64,000 nucleotides of DNA. Source: RHKX01 sp046330285. Lineage in GTDB: Bacteria > Actinomycetota > Thermoleophilia > Solirubrobacterales > 70-9. The translations under genes and the position numbers were made by a program. The stretch is taken from the NCBI GenBank assembly GCA_046330285.1, contig JAXLSX010000001.1:434001-498000 (forward strand), read 5' to 3'. The notes beneath the pieces are model-generated. The model was given only the letters and a program-made list of their open reading frames with translations, ran no database searches and was not told where the DNA came from. Of this stretch, positions 41,207 through 49,110 are shown piece by piece. Position 1 is the first letter of the stretch. Each line of letters opens with the position of its first letter.

Positions 41207-42196
41207 TCACCGGGCTCCGATCGTCGTTTCGAGCACGGCGCTGACCACGTGCTCGGGGTGGGGGATCGCGCTCTGCTCGAGCCGCTTCGAGTAGGGCATC
41301 GGGACGTCGGCGCCGGTGACGCGCTGGATCGGGGCGTCGAGGTGGTCGAAGGCCTGCTCCTGGATCAGCGCCGCGAGGTTGGCGCCGACGCCGCCGTGGG
41401 GCCAGCCCTCCTCGACGATCACCACGCGGTTCGTCTTCCGCACCGACTCGAGGATCGTGTCGAGGTCGAGCGGCCGCAGCGTCCGCGGGTCGATCACCTC
41501 GGCCTCGATCCCGTGCTCGGCCGCCAGGGTCTCGGCGGCGCGCTCGGCCTCATGGGCCATCTTCAGGATGCCGACGATCGTCACGTCGTCGCCCTCGCGG
41601 CGAACGGCGGCGGAGCCGAACTCGACGGTGTGGTCGGGGTCGTCGGGCACCTCCCCCCGGATCCCGTACAGCGTCTCGTGCTCGACGAAGATGACCGGGT
41701 TGTCGTCGCGGATCGCCGTCTTCAGCAGGCCCTTGCCGTCGGCCGCGGTCGAGGGGCAGGCGACGAGCAGGCCGGGGATCTGGAGGAACATCGCCTCGAA
41801 GCTGTGCGAGTGGGTGGGTCCGAGCTGGTGCCCGCCGCCGCCCGGCATCCGGATCACCAGCGGCACCCGGACCTGGCCGTTGAACATGTAGGGGATCGCG
41901 GCGGCGTGGTTGATGATCTGGTCGAAGGCCAGCAGCGAGAAGTTCACCGTCATCAGCTCGACCACCGGGCGGAGGCCGGCCATCGCGGCGCCGACGCCGG
42001 TGCCGACGATCGTGTTCTCGGAGATCGGCGTGTCGCGGACCCGGCGCTCGCCGAACTGGTCCATCAGTCCCTGCGTCACCTTGAAGGCGCCCTCGAAGAC
42101 GGCGATGTCCTCGCCCATCAGAAAGACCGACTCGTCCCGCTCCATCTCCTCGCGCAGGGCGGCGTGGAGCGCCTCGCGCATCCGCATCGTCGCCAT
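41207..42196 (-). CDS. 2-oxoacid dehydrogenase E1 beta subunit
   Basis: 329 residues from the ATG at 42196, overlapping the E1alpha stop by one base (TGATG). MREALHAALREEMERDESVFLMGEDIAVFEGAFKVTQGL is the standard E1beta start, followed by DTPISENTIVGTGVGAAMAGLRPVVELM with the TPP-contacting Glu region, FVEHETLYGIRGEVP, and IDPRTLRPLDLDTILESVRKTNRVVIVEEGWPHGGVGA, all conserved in PdhB/BkdB. It pairs with E1alpha to form the decarboxylase. The E2 gene follows after 58 bases. Confidence 0.92.
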   Translation of the reverse strand: MATMRMREALHAALREEMERDESVFLMGEDIAVFEGAFKVTQGLMDQFGERRVRDTPISENTIVGTGVGAAMAGLRPVVELMTVNFSLLAFDQIINHAAAIPYMFNGQVRVPLVIRMPGGGGHQLGPTHSHSFEAMFLQIPGLLVACPSTAADGKGLLKTAIRDDNPVIFVEHETLYGIRGEVPDDPDHTVEFGSAAVRREGDDVTIVGILKMAHEAERAAETLAAEHGIEAEVIDPRTLRPLDLDTILESVRKTNRVVIVEEGWPHGGVGANLAALIQEQAFDHLDAPIQRVTGADVPMPYSKRLEQSAIPHPEHVVSAVLETTIGAR

Positions 42197-43494
42197 CAGC
42201 CGATCCCTCCCGGCCCCTGCTGGCGGCTCTCGTCGGCCTGCTCGGAGCCTTCCCCGGCCTGGGCCTCGTCGGCGGGGGCGTCGGTCTCCTCGGCTGGGCC
42301 CTCGCCCGAGCCGCCGCCCGAGCGCGGGCTCTGGCCGCCGTAGGAGGCACCCGCCTCGTGGAGCTCCCGGACGCGGTCGGACTCGGCCGCCTCGCGCTCG
42401 CGCTCGCCGCGGAACGGGTCCGGGGTCCGCTCGTCGACCGCGTACCAGCCTTCGTGCTCCTCCTCGAACACGTAGAGGTTGTCGTACAGCGAGTCGAGCG
42501 GCGGCTCCGGGGAGGCGTCGGCGAACTCGACCGCGGCGAGGACCTCCGCCTCGACCTCCTCCCGGATCTTCGCGAGATCGTCCGCGGTGATCGTCCCGGC
42601 CTCGATCAGCCGGCCGGCGAAGATCTCGATCGGGTCGCGGCGCTGCCACTCCTCGACCTCGTGCTTGTCGCGGTAGACCTCGGGATCGGCGGCGGAGTGG
42701 CCGCGGTAGCGGTATGTGAAGGCCTCGACGAGCGTCGGGCGGCGATCGCGCCGGGCGATCTCGAGATGGTCGGCGACGCACTCGCGGATCGCGACCACGT
42801 CCTGGCCGTCGACGCGCTCCCCGGGGACGCCGTGACCCTCCGCCTTGTGGGAGAGGTCGGTGACCGCCGAGTGGCGCTCGATCGCGGTGCCCATCCCGTA
42901 GAGGTTGTTCTCGACCAGGAACACGATCGGCAGGCTCCAGAGCGCCGCCAGGTTCATCGTCTCGCCGAAGTTGCCGGTGTTGGAGGCGCCGTCGCCGAAC
43001 ATGCAGACGGTGACGTCGTCGGTGCCCTTGTAGTCGGAGGCGAGCGCGAGGCCGGCGGCGATCGGCAGGTTGCCGCCGACGATCCCGTAGCCGCCCATGA
43101 ACCGGCGGTCGCCGTCGAAGATGTGCATCGAGCCGCCGCGTCCGCGGGCCGTCCCGTCCTCGCGGCCGAACAGCTCGGCCATCACGTTCTTCGGGTCGGT
43201 CCCGCGCGCGATCGCGTGGCCGTGGGTGCGGTAGGTGCCGATCAGATAGTCGCCCGGGTCCATCACCGACGTCGTCCCGACGATCGTCGCCTCCTCGCCG
43301 ATCGCGAGGTGGAGGAATCCCCCCGCCTTCGCCCGCTGGTACTGGCGGCCCGCCTCTTCCTCGAAGCGCCGGATCAGCGCCATCTGCCGGAGCAGCTCGC
43401 GTGAGGTCGCGGCGTCGGGCAACTCGCGGCCCCGCGAGCTGTTCAGAACCCCCGCCGGAGTCCTGACTTCGCTCGTCTGCTCGTCATCGGCCAC
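42196..43494 (-). CDS. 2-oxoacid dehydrogenase E1 alpha subunit with acidic C-terminal extension
   Basis: 432 residues from a GTG. The TPP-binding motif is FGDGASNTGNFGETMNLA, with YRTHGHAIARGTDP, GRGGSMHIFDGDRRFMGGYGIVGGNLP and the phosphorylation-loop-like YRYRGHSAADP. All are typical of PdhA-type subunits. From about residue 345 on, the protein has a non-conserved Glu/Gly/Ser-rich tail of some 85 residues, longer than usual, probably disordered. First of the E1alpha-E1beta-E2-...-lipB run. TAATGT upstream of the GTG could be a -10 for a leaderless transcript, but this is a guess. Confidence 0.92.
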   Translation of the reverse strand: MADDEQTSEVRTPAGVLNSSRGRELPDAATSRELLRQMALIRRFEEEAGRQYQRAKAGGFLHLAIGEEATIVGTTSVMDPGDYLIGTYRTHGHAIARGTDPKNVMAELFGREDGTARGRGGSMHIFDGDRRFMGGYGIVGGNLPIAAGLALASDYKGTDDVTVCMFGDGASNTGNFGETMNLAALWSLPIVFLVENNLYGMGTAIERHSAVTDLSHKAEGHGVPGERVDGQDVVAIRECVADHLEIARRDRRPTLVEAFTYRYRGHSAADPEVYRDKHEVEEWQRRDPIEIFAGRLIEAGTITADDLAKIREEVEAEVLAAVEFADASPEPPLDSLYDNLYVFEEEHEGWYAVDERTPDPFRGEREREAAESDRVRELHEAGASYGGQSPRSGGGSGEGPAEETDAPADEAQAGEGSEQADESRQQGPGGIG

Positions 43495-43543
43495 TCACGT
43501 CCCACATTACCCAAGCGCGCTCGCGGCACGCGTGAGCCGATGT

Positions 43544-43897
43544 TCAGTCCGCGTAGCGGTGATGGAGCATCAGGTCGTTGCCGTCCGGATCACGGAACAG
43601 GGCCATGTGGCAGACGCCGGTGTCGAAGGTGTCGCCGAGGAACTCGACGCCCTTCTCCTCCAGCTCCCGGCGCCGCGCCGCGACGTCGTCAACGTGCAGC
43701 GCCGGGTGGGCGTTGCGCGACGGCGCGAACTCGAACCCCATCTTCTCCGGCTCCCAGATGCCGAAGCACGTGTCGCCGACCCAGAACTCGTAGTCGGACT
43801 TGGGGTCGGGGCGGAGGCCGAGCGTCTCAACGTAGAAGGCTCGCGAACGGTCCGCGTCCCGAGAAGGGACGCCGATGAAATCCAGCTTCTCGATCAT
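43544..43897 (-). CDS. VOC (glyoxalase/dioxygenase) superfamily protein
   Basis: 117 residues with the two beta-alpha-beta-beta-beta half-domains of the vicinal oxygen chelate fold. LDFIGVPSRDADRSRAFYVETLGL opens the first and HPALHVDDVAARRRELEEKG the second; the end FRDPDGNDLMLHH is the metal-ligand/loop region. Potential metal ligands are His in HPALHV and Glu/His near the end. Substrate unknown. It precedes the E1alpha gene by 49 bases. Confidence 0.82.
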   Translation of the reverse strand: MIEKLDFIGVPSRDADRSRAFYVETLGLRPDPKSDYEFWVGDTCFGIWEPEKMGFEFAPSRNAHPALHVDDVAARRRELEEKGVEFLGDTFDTGVCHMALFRDPDGNDLMLHHRYAD

Positions 43898-43926
43898 GCG
43901 GCCACCATAGCGCCGCCCCGGATTCG

Positions 43927-44586
43927 TTACGAGCGCGCGGCGCGGTACTCGGCGACGTAGCCGGGCTCGGCGACGCCGTCGGGCAGGCGATCGTCGGGGA
44001 TCGGCTCGCCGGCGACCGTGCGCAGCGGGATCGTCCCCGCCCAGTAGGGAAGTTCGTAGTCCTCGGGCTCGTCGACCGCGCCGCCCGTCCGCACCTTCGC
44101 GGTCGCCTCGTCGATCGCCATCCGCAGGACGGCGGTTGCCTTCAGCTCTTGGGGCGCCGGTCGGCGCGCGTCCTCCCAGCGGCCGGGAATGAGCTTGTCC
44201 GTGAAGGCGCGCAGGGCCTCGTTCTTGGCCGTGGGATCCTCGATCGCCTCGGGCTTGCCGAACAGCACGACCGAGCGGTAGTTGACTGAGTGGTGGAAGA
44301 CCGAGCGTGCGAGGACGAGGCCGTCGACCGCGGTCGCGCTGACGCAGACCTCCTTGCGGGCGGCGGTGCGGAAGAGGCGGCTCGCCGACGAGCCGTGGAG
44401 GTAGAGGGTCGCTCCGTCGCGGGCGTGAAGCGTCGGGATCACGACCGGGAACCCGCGGTCGTCGATGACGGCGACGTGGCAGACGGTCGTGGCGTCGAGG
44501 ATCTCGCCGACGGTGTCGAGGTCGTAGTCGGCACGGTCGGGCACCCGGCTGACCCGGTGCCGACGCTTGTCTGCGGCGGGGCTCAT
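43927..44586 (-). CDS. Pyridoxamine-5'-phosphate oxidase-family flavin-binding protein
   Basis: 219 residues. The split-barrel start DLDTVGEILDATTVCHVAVIDDRGFPVVIPTLHARDGATLYLHGSSASRLFR is that of FMN-binding PPOX-like proteins, including NimA-type nitroreductases and F420-binding relatives. VCVSATAVDGLVLARSVFHHSVNYRSVVLFG follows. The remainder is longer than the basic domain. Cofactor (FMN, F420 or heme) cannot be read from the sequence. It is in a minus-strand run with small oxidoreductase-like genes. Confidence 0.8.
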   Translation of the reverse strand: MSPAADKRRHRVSRVPDRADYDLDTVGEILDATTVCHVAVIDDRGFPVVIPTLHARDGATLYLHGSSASRLFRTAARKEVCVSATAVDGLVLARSVFHHSVNYRSVVLFGKPEAIEDPTAKNEALRAFTDKLIPGRWEDARRPAPQELKATAVLRMAIDEATAKVRTGGAVDEPEDYELPYWAGTIPLRTVAGEPIPDDRLPDGVAEPGYVAEYRAARS

Positions 44587-44630
44587 GCCGGATCAGCTTT
44601 GCACGCGACCGGGCCTCGGCGCCGGCCCGC

Positions 44631-45320
44631 TCAGGCCGCGCGGACGGCGGCGGCGACGGCGTCCTCGAGACGGTCGTCGCCCCAGAACACCTCCCCCGCG
44701 ACGAGCACGGACGGCACCCCGAACACGCCGAGGTCGCCGGCGCGATCGGTCTCCTCGCGAAGCGTTCGCTTCACCGACTCGCTCGCCGCCGCCTTCGCGA
44801 TCGCGTTCGGATGGAGCTCGCAGGCGGCCGCGGCGATCGCGACGTTGTCGGGGACGCCGAGATCGCGTCCGCCGGCGAACGCCTGCCGGTAGGCCGCCAG
44901 CGCGAACGAGATCGTCCGCCCGATCGACTTCGCGTAGGTCGCGACCCGCATCGCGTAGAGCATGTCGCCGGGCCAGGGATCGGGCCAGCGCACCGGCTGG
45001 AGCGCCTGCGACCGGGCCCGCCGCTCGACTTCGCGCATCCCCTCCTCTCGAGCGCCGGTCTCCGCCCACGAACCGCGGTCGAAGCGGGCGAAGAGGGCGC
45101 CGAGGAGCACCGGCTTCCACTCCGGCTGCGGCAGCTCGGCGTCGGAGAAGAGCCGGCTGATCCGCTCGGCGCTGAGATAGGCGTAGGGGGAGCCGAGGTC
45201 GAAGTAGAAGGACGACTCCGGTGGAATGCTCCGCTTCGCGTCCGCTTCCACCGGGTGGCGCGGTGAACTTGACGGAATGACATGTATGTCGGCGGTGCCG
45301 GGCCGAGGTGGGATGTCCAC
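44631..45320 (-). CDS. DsbA-like/2-hydroxychromene-2-carboxylate isomerase family protein
   Basis: 229 residues from a start at 45320; the recognisable part begins at FYFDLGSPYAYLSAERISRL (about residue 38), so an internal start is possible. The GSPYAY motif holds the Ser that replaces the Cys pair of DsbA in the HCCA isomerase/GST-kappa branch. The C-terminal LGVFGVPSVLVAGEVFWGDDRLEDAV is the cis-Pro loop region. These enzymes isomerise glutathione- or mycothiol-linked aromatics, or act as thiol transferases; a thioredoxin-like fold is the certain part. Confidence 0.8.
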   Translation of the reverse strand: MDIPPRPGTADIHVIPSSSPRHPVEADAKRSIPPESSFYFDLGSPYAYLSAERISRLFSDAELPQPEWKPVLLGALFARFDRGSWAETGAREEGMREVERRARSQALQPVRWPDPWPGDMLYAMRVATYAKSIGRTISFALAAYRQAFAGGRDLGVPDNVAIAAAACELHPNAIAKAAASESVKRTLREETDRAGDLGVFGVPSVLVAGEVFWGDDRLEDAVAAAVRAA

Positions 45321-45360
45321 GGCCGCGACGATATCGGGGCCTGACGGGGCGACCCCGGTT

Positions 45361-45795
45361 TCAGCTCGGCGGGTGGTAATCCTCCGGTGCTACCGGCTCG
45401 GTGATCCGGATCGCGTTGCCGAACGGGTCGCGGATGCCGCAGTCGACGCCGTAGAAGCGTTCGGTCGGCTCCTCGGTGACCTCGACCCCCTTCTCGACGA
45501 GCTCGGCGAACGTCTTCCGGCAGTCGTCGGTGTTGAGGATGAACCCGAGCCCGAGCGCCCCTCTGCTGAGCAGGCCCTCCACCTGCGCGACCGCCTCGGG
45601 GCCGATGAAGGGCTCGATCGGCGTCTCCAGCAGGATCTGGAAGTCGTCCTGGCCGGGAACGCCCAGCGTGAGCCAGCGCATCGGCTCCATCTCGACGTCG
45701 GCGCGGACCTCGAGGCCGAGCTTGCCGACGTAGAAGTCGAGCGCGGCGTCCTGGTCGGTTACGTAGATGCTTGCGTGTGAGATCGAATCGAACAT
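45361..45795 (-). CDS. VOC superfamily protein (glyoxalase/bleomycin-resistance type)
   Basis: 144 residues opening with ISHASIYVTDQDAALDFYVGKLGLEVRAD, the first VOC module, and closing with FYGVDCGIRDPFGNAIRITEP. The His in ISHASIYV and the Glu in ITEP are the expected metal ligands; catechol-dioxygenase-like or glyoxalase-like activity is possible. It follows the AraC-type regulator gene by nine bases and is probably its target or partner. Confidence 0.82.
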   Translation of the reverse strand: MFDSISHASIYVTDQDAALDFYVGKLGLEVRADVEMEPMRWLTLGVPGQDDFQILLETPIEPFIGPEAVAQVEGLLSRGALGLGFILNTDDCRKTFAELVEKGVEVTEEPTERFYGVDCGIRDPFGNAIRITEPVAPEDYHPPS

Positions 45796-45804
45796 GGGCT
45801 CAAG

Positions 45805-46239
45805 CTAGCCCGGCGCGGTTCTCTCCGCTTCTCGAAAAGTGCTCGATGGACGGGTCCAGGCGCGGACGACGCAGGACGGCACCCGCGAGCTCCCCGGCGG
45901 ATGCTCGCGGCGCCGGTACTCGCTCGGGCTGGACCCGACGATCTCGGCGAACGTCATCGAGAACGAGCCCAGGCTGACGAAGCCGACGTCGAGGCAGATC
46001 TCGGTGATCGGCCGGTCCGTATCCCGCAGGAGCGCCATGGCGCGCTCGATCCGGCGGCGCTGCAGGTAGCGGTGCGGGGTCTCGCCGAAGGCGTCGCGGA
46101 AGCTGCGGATGAAGTGCGCCCGCGAGAGGTGGGCGGAGCGTGCGATCGCCTCGACGTCGAGGGCGTCCGCGTAGCAGCGGTCGATCAGGTCGCGCGCCCG
46201 CAGCAGGCGCCGGTTGCCCTCTAAGCGTGGATCGCCCAC
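45805..46239 (-). CDS. AraC-family transcriptional regulator (DNA-binding domain only)
   Basis: 144 residues with a double helix-turn-helix: SAHLSRAHFIRSFRDAFGETPHRYLQRRRIERAMALL and ITEICLDVGFVSLGSFSMTFAEIVGSSPSEYRR. There is no ligand-binding domain, so it is a short AraC-type protein of about the size of SoxS or MarA. The GTG start overlaps the 3' end of lpdA by 19 bases on the same strand. The downstream VOC gene is nine bases away. Confidence 0.85.
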   Translation of the reverse strand: MGDPRLEGNRRLLRARDLIDRCYADALDVEAIARSAHLSRAHFIRSFRDAFGETPHRYLQRRRIERAMALLRDTDRPITEICLDVGFVSLGSFSMTFAEIVGSSPSEYRRREHPPGSSRVPSCVVRAWTRPSSTFREAERTAPG

Positions 46240-47591
46240 TTGTCGATCGCCCGGGCCGCCTCAGGTATCGCCTCGGAGATCGTCGGGTGCGGGTGGATGA
46301 TGCGCTGGAGCTCCTGATAGCCGCCCTCGAGGTCGCGGACCGCGACGAGCTCGGCGATCATGTCGCAGGCCCGGTTGCCGACGATGTGGGCGCCGAGGAT
46401 CTCGCCGTACTTGGAGTCGACGACCAGCTTGACCATCCCGTCGCGGTCGTCGTACACGGATCCGGCGCCGACGCCGCCGAGCTTGAACTTCGCCGTCTTG
46501 ACGTCGTGACCGGCCTCCTTGGCCTCCGCCTCGGTCAGACCGACGCTGCCGACCTGGGGGTGCGTGAACGTCGCTCCCGGGATCGCGTCGCGGTCGACCG
46601 GGTGGATCTGCTCGCCGGCGATCGCCTCGGCGGCGACGATGCCCTCCTCCTGCGCCTTGTGGGCGAGGGCGGGGCCGGGGGTCAGATCGCCGATCGCGTA
46701 GACGCCGTCGGCTGCGGTCTTCTGCGATTCGTCGACGTCGATCTTGCCGTCCTCGTTGAGCTTGACCCCCGCCTCCTCGAGGTTCAGCGCAGAGACGTCG
46801 GCGCCGCGACCGCCGGCGATCACGAGGTAGTCGACCTCCTTGGCCTCGTCGCCGTAGGTGAATTTGACCGAGTCGGAGCCGGCCTCGACGTTCTCGACGC
46901 GGGCGCCGGTCACGACCTCGATCCCCTCCTTCTTGAAGGCGCGTTCGACGACGCGGGCCATGTCCTTGTCTTCGGCGGGGAGGATCTGCCCGAGCATCTC
47001 GAGCAGGGTGACCTCGGTCCCGAACCGGGCGTAGGCGGAGGCGATCTCCGAGCCGGATGCGCCGGCCCCGACGACGGCCATGCTCTGCGGCTGCTCGGGC
47101 AGCGACCAGGCGCCCCAGGTGTCGAGGATGCGGCCGCCGAACTCGGTGCCGGGGATCGGCAGTGCGACCGAGCCGGTGGCGAGGACGACGTTCTTGGCCT
47201 CGTAGGTCTGATCGCCGACCTTGACGTTGCCGTCCGCGGTCAGCGACGCCTCGCCCTCGATCTGGTCGATCTTGTGGTTCTTGAAGAGCCCGGCGACCCC
47301 GCCGGTCAGGCCCTTGCGGACCTCCTCGCGCCGCTCGTTCAGCTTGGTGAAGTCGATCGAGATGTTGTCGGCGACGATGCCGATCCCCTCGCCGTTCTTC
47401 GCCTGCTCGTAGATCTCGGCGGTGCGGAGCAGCGTCTTCGCGGGGATGCACGCGTAGTTCAGGCAGCGCCCACCGGTCTCGTCCTTCTCGACGACGGCCG
47501 TCTTCAGGCCGAGTTGGGCCGCGCGCACGGCCGCGTGGTACCCGCCCGGGCCGGAGCCGACAACGATCACGTCATAAGGGGAATCAGCCAT
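46221..47591 (-). CDS. lpdA: Dihydrolipoyl dehydrogenase (E3)
   Basis: 456 residues. The FAD-binding GSGPGGYHAAVRAAQLG, the redox-active Cys43/Cys48 pair in GGRCLNYACIPAK, a second GxGxxG motif in VVGAGASGSEIASAYARFG for NAD, and the C-terminal dimer-interface HPHPTISEAIPEAA holding the catalytic His-Glu are all present. It reoxidises dihydrolipoyl groups of E2 using NAD+. The E1/E2 genes are about 3 kb further along the same strand. It follows a membrane protein gene after 19 bases. Confidence 0.94.
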   Translation of the reverse strand: MADSPYDVIVVGSGPGGYHAAVRAAQLGLKTAVVEKDETGGRCLNYACIPAKTLLRTAEIYEQAKNGEGIGIVADNISIDFTKLNERREEVRKGLTGGVAGLFKNHKIDQIEGEASLTADGNVKVGDQTYEAKNVVLATGSVALPIPGTEFGGRILDTWGAWSLPEQPQSMAVVGAGASGSEIASAYARFGTEVTLLEMLGQILPAEDKDMARVVERAFKKEGIEVVTGARVENVEAGSDSVKFTYGDEAKEVDYLVIAGGRGADVSALNLEEAGVKLNEDGKIDVDESQKTAADGVYAIGDLTPGPALAHKAQEEGIVAAEAIAGEQIHPVDRDAIPGATFTHPQVGSVGLTEAEAKEAGHDVKTAKFKLGGVGAGSVYDDRDGMVKLVVDSKYGEILGAHIVGNRACDMIAELVAVRDLEGGYQELQRIIHPHPTISEAIPEAARAIDKWAIHA

Positions 47592-47601
47592 GCGCGCGAC
47601 T

Positions 47602-47614
47602 CTAGATCATCTAG
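47602..47614. promoter_or_regulatory. Palindrome with CTAG arms upstream of lpdA
   Basis: CTAGAT-C-ATCTAG, a perfect 13-bp palindrome containing two CTAG tetramers, which are rare in most bacterial genomes. It overlaps the stop codon of the upstream membrane protein gene and ends about 10 bases before the lpdA ATG. It could be an operator or simply a stop-codon context. Confidence 0.3.
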
Positions 47615-48255
47615 CGACCCGGACCGCGGTCCTCCGGAGAGGGCATCTGGATCCGGGCGAGCGCCTTGACCGTGAACCAGAAGAGCGTCGCCGCGATCGC
47701 GAGGACGAGGAACGTCGAGAGCGCCTGGAAGATCGAGGTGGCGGCGATCAGCGTGATGAAGGCGCCGATCATGATGATCGCCATGATCGCCTGGAACCCG
47801 AGCACCGCCCAGTAGCGCGCCCGCAACATCCCCCAGCCCATTACGGCGAAGAGGATCGCCGGCGGGAAGACCTGAAATGCGCTCGGCCGGCGCTCGATGT
47901 CGGTGTTACCGACCTGGACCTCGACGCCGGCGATCCAGGCGACGACGATGCTGACGGCGATCAGCAGCGAGAGGACCGCGCCGATCGTCACGACCAGGGG
48001 CCGCTCTCCCTCGTCCAGCGGCTCGAGCTTCTCGCGGGCGGCCTGGTTCTTCAGCTCCGAGCGGCTGACAGCGGGTTCGGCGGCGGCGGCCAGGTCGGCG
48101 GGGGAGGGAGTCGCCTCCGCGCCGTTCGCGCCGCCGTTCCCGGGCTCCGGCGCCGGGGCCTCGTCAGCGGCGGTGCCCGGGTCCGGCTCGGCCCCTCCCG
48201 CCGAGCGTTCCTTGCGCTTGCGCCGCTCGGCGCGCTTGCGCTCGCGGCTGCTCAC
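47611..48255 (-). CDS. Membrane protein with charged, disordered N-terminus
   Basis: 214 residues from the GTG at 48255, overlapping the thiE stop by four bases (GTGA). The first 80 residues are very basic then Glu/Pro/Ala-rich (RERKRAERRKRKER, DEAPAPEPGNGG), probably cytoplasmic and unstructured. Four hydrophobic helices follow (about 88-108, 128-145, 150-172 and 176-198). No motif recognised. It lies between thiE and lpdA on the same strand. Confidence 0.7.
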   Translation of the reverse strand: MSSRERKRAERRKRKERSAGGAEPDPGTAADEAPAPEPGNGGANGAEATPSPADLAAAAEPAVSRSELKNQAAREKLEPLDEGERPLVVTIGAVLSLLIAVSIVVAWIAGVEVQVGNTDIERRPSAFQVFPPAILFAVMGWGMLRARYWAVLGFQAIMAIIMIGAFITLIAATSIFQALSTFLVLAIAATLFWFTVKALARIQMPSPEDRGPGR

Positions 48256-48917
48256 TCGGTCACCGCCTCGATCACGCCGAGGCCGGAGCGGAGGCTGGCG
48301 GCCACCGCCTCCGGCTCGTCGGCGTCGCGAATGGCGCGGACGACCACCACCCGCCTCGCCCCGGCGGCGACGACGACGGCGAGGTTGCCGGGTTCGATCC
48401 CGCCGATCGCGAACCACGGCAGCTCGGCCTCGGCGGCGGCATGGCGGACGTAGTCGAGGCCGGCGGCGGGCCGGCCGGGCTTGGTCGGGGTCGCCCAGAC
48501 GGGGCCGACGCTGACGTAGTCCGGACGATCGACGCCCGTCGCGGACTCGGCTGCGCGAAGCTGCTCGGGAGCGTGGGTGGAGAGGCCGACGATCGCGTCC
48601 GGGCCGGCGAGCTCGCGCGCCTCGGCGACGGGCGAGTCGCCCTGGCCCACGTGGACGCCGTCGGCGCGGCACGACGCGACCAGGTCGGGACGGTCGTTGA
48701 GGATGAAGAGCGCGCCGTGGCGGTCGGCGGCGGCGCGGAAGACCGGGGCCGCGGCGAGGATCCGTTCGTCGTCGGCGTCCTTGTCGCGGAGCTGGATCAA
48801 CCCGGCACCGCCGGCGAGGGCGGCCTCGAGCAGCCGGTCGAGGCCGGCTTCGTCCTCGCCGCCCTCGCAGACGAAGTAGAGGAGGGCACGTTCGAGCTTC
48901 GCGGATGGCTTCGGCAC
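48252..48917 (-). CDS. thiE: Thiamine phosphate synthase
   Basis: 221 residues. TIM-barrel motifs: GAGLIQLRDKDADD (pyrophosphate binding), LFILNDRPDLVASCRADGVHVGQGD, VGLSTHAPEQL, DYVSVGPVWATPTKPG and WFAIGGIEPGNLAVVVAAGARRVVVVRAI. It couples hydroxymethylpyrimidine diphosphate with the thiazole phosphate to make thiamine monophosphate. It points away from the riboswitch-led thi operon; the riboswitch starts 60 bases away on the other strand, so thiE itself is not under it. Confidence 0.93.
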   Translation of the reverse strand: MPKPSAKLERALLYFVCEGGEDEAGLDRLLEAALAGGAGLIQLRDKDADDERILAAAPVFRAAADRHGALFILNDRPDLVASCRADGVHVGQGDSPVAEARELAGPDAIVGLSTHAPEQLRAAESATGVDRPDYVSVGPVWATPTKPGRPAAGLDYVRHAAAEAELPWFAIGGIEPGNLAVVVAAGARRVVVVRAIRDADEPEAVAASLRSGLGVIEAVTE

Positions 48918-48976
48918 GCCGCAAGCGTAGATAACGGCCGCCGAGCGCGGTTCGGCACCGGCGCTACGATCCGTCC

Positions 48977-49070
48977 GTCAACGGGAGCCGGAGCCAACCG
49001 GCTGAGAGGGCGGCTGGCGCCGCCGACCGTCCGAACCTGATCCGGGTCGTGCCGGCGCAGGGATGGACGA
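48977..49070 (+). promoter_or_regulatory. TPP riboswitch (THI element)
   Basis: The conserved cores are in order: GGGAGCC, GGCTGAGAGGG, GAACCTGATC, and GTGCCGGCGCAGGGA, the consensus of the TPP aptamer. The strand is that of thiO, and the aptamer ends about 40 bases before its start. Binding of thiamine diphosphate should lower expression of thiO, the thiS-thiG fusion and the downstream phosphatase, here most likely by blocking translation as GGAGG follows at 49094-49098. Confidence 0.93.
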
Positions 49071-49110
49071 TCCCGCCCCCCGGCAACTCGACTGGAGGCG
49101 AAGCTCGAGC

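Noticed and set aside
49063..49110. Upstream ATG for thiO at 49063
   Set aside because: It lies inside the TPP aptamer; the later ATG at 49111 has GGAGG ahead of it.
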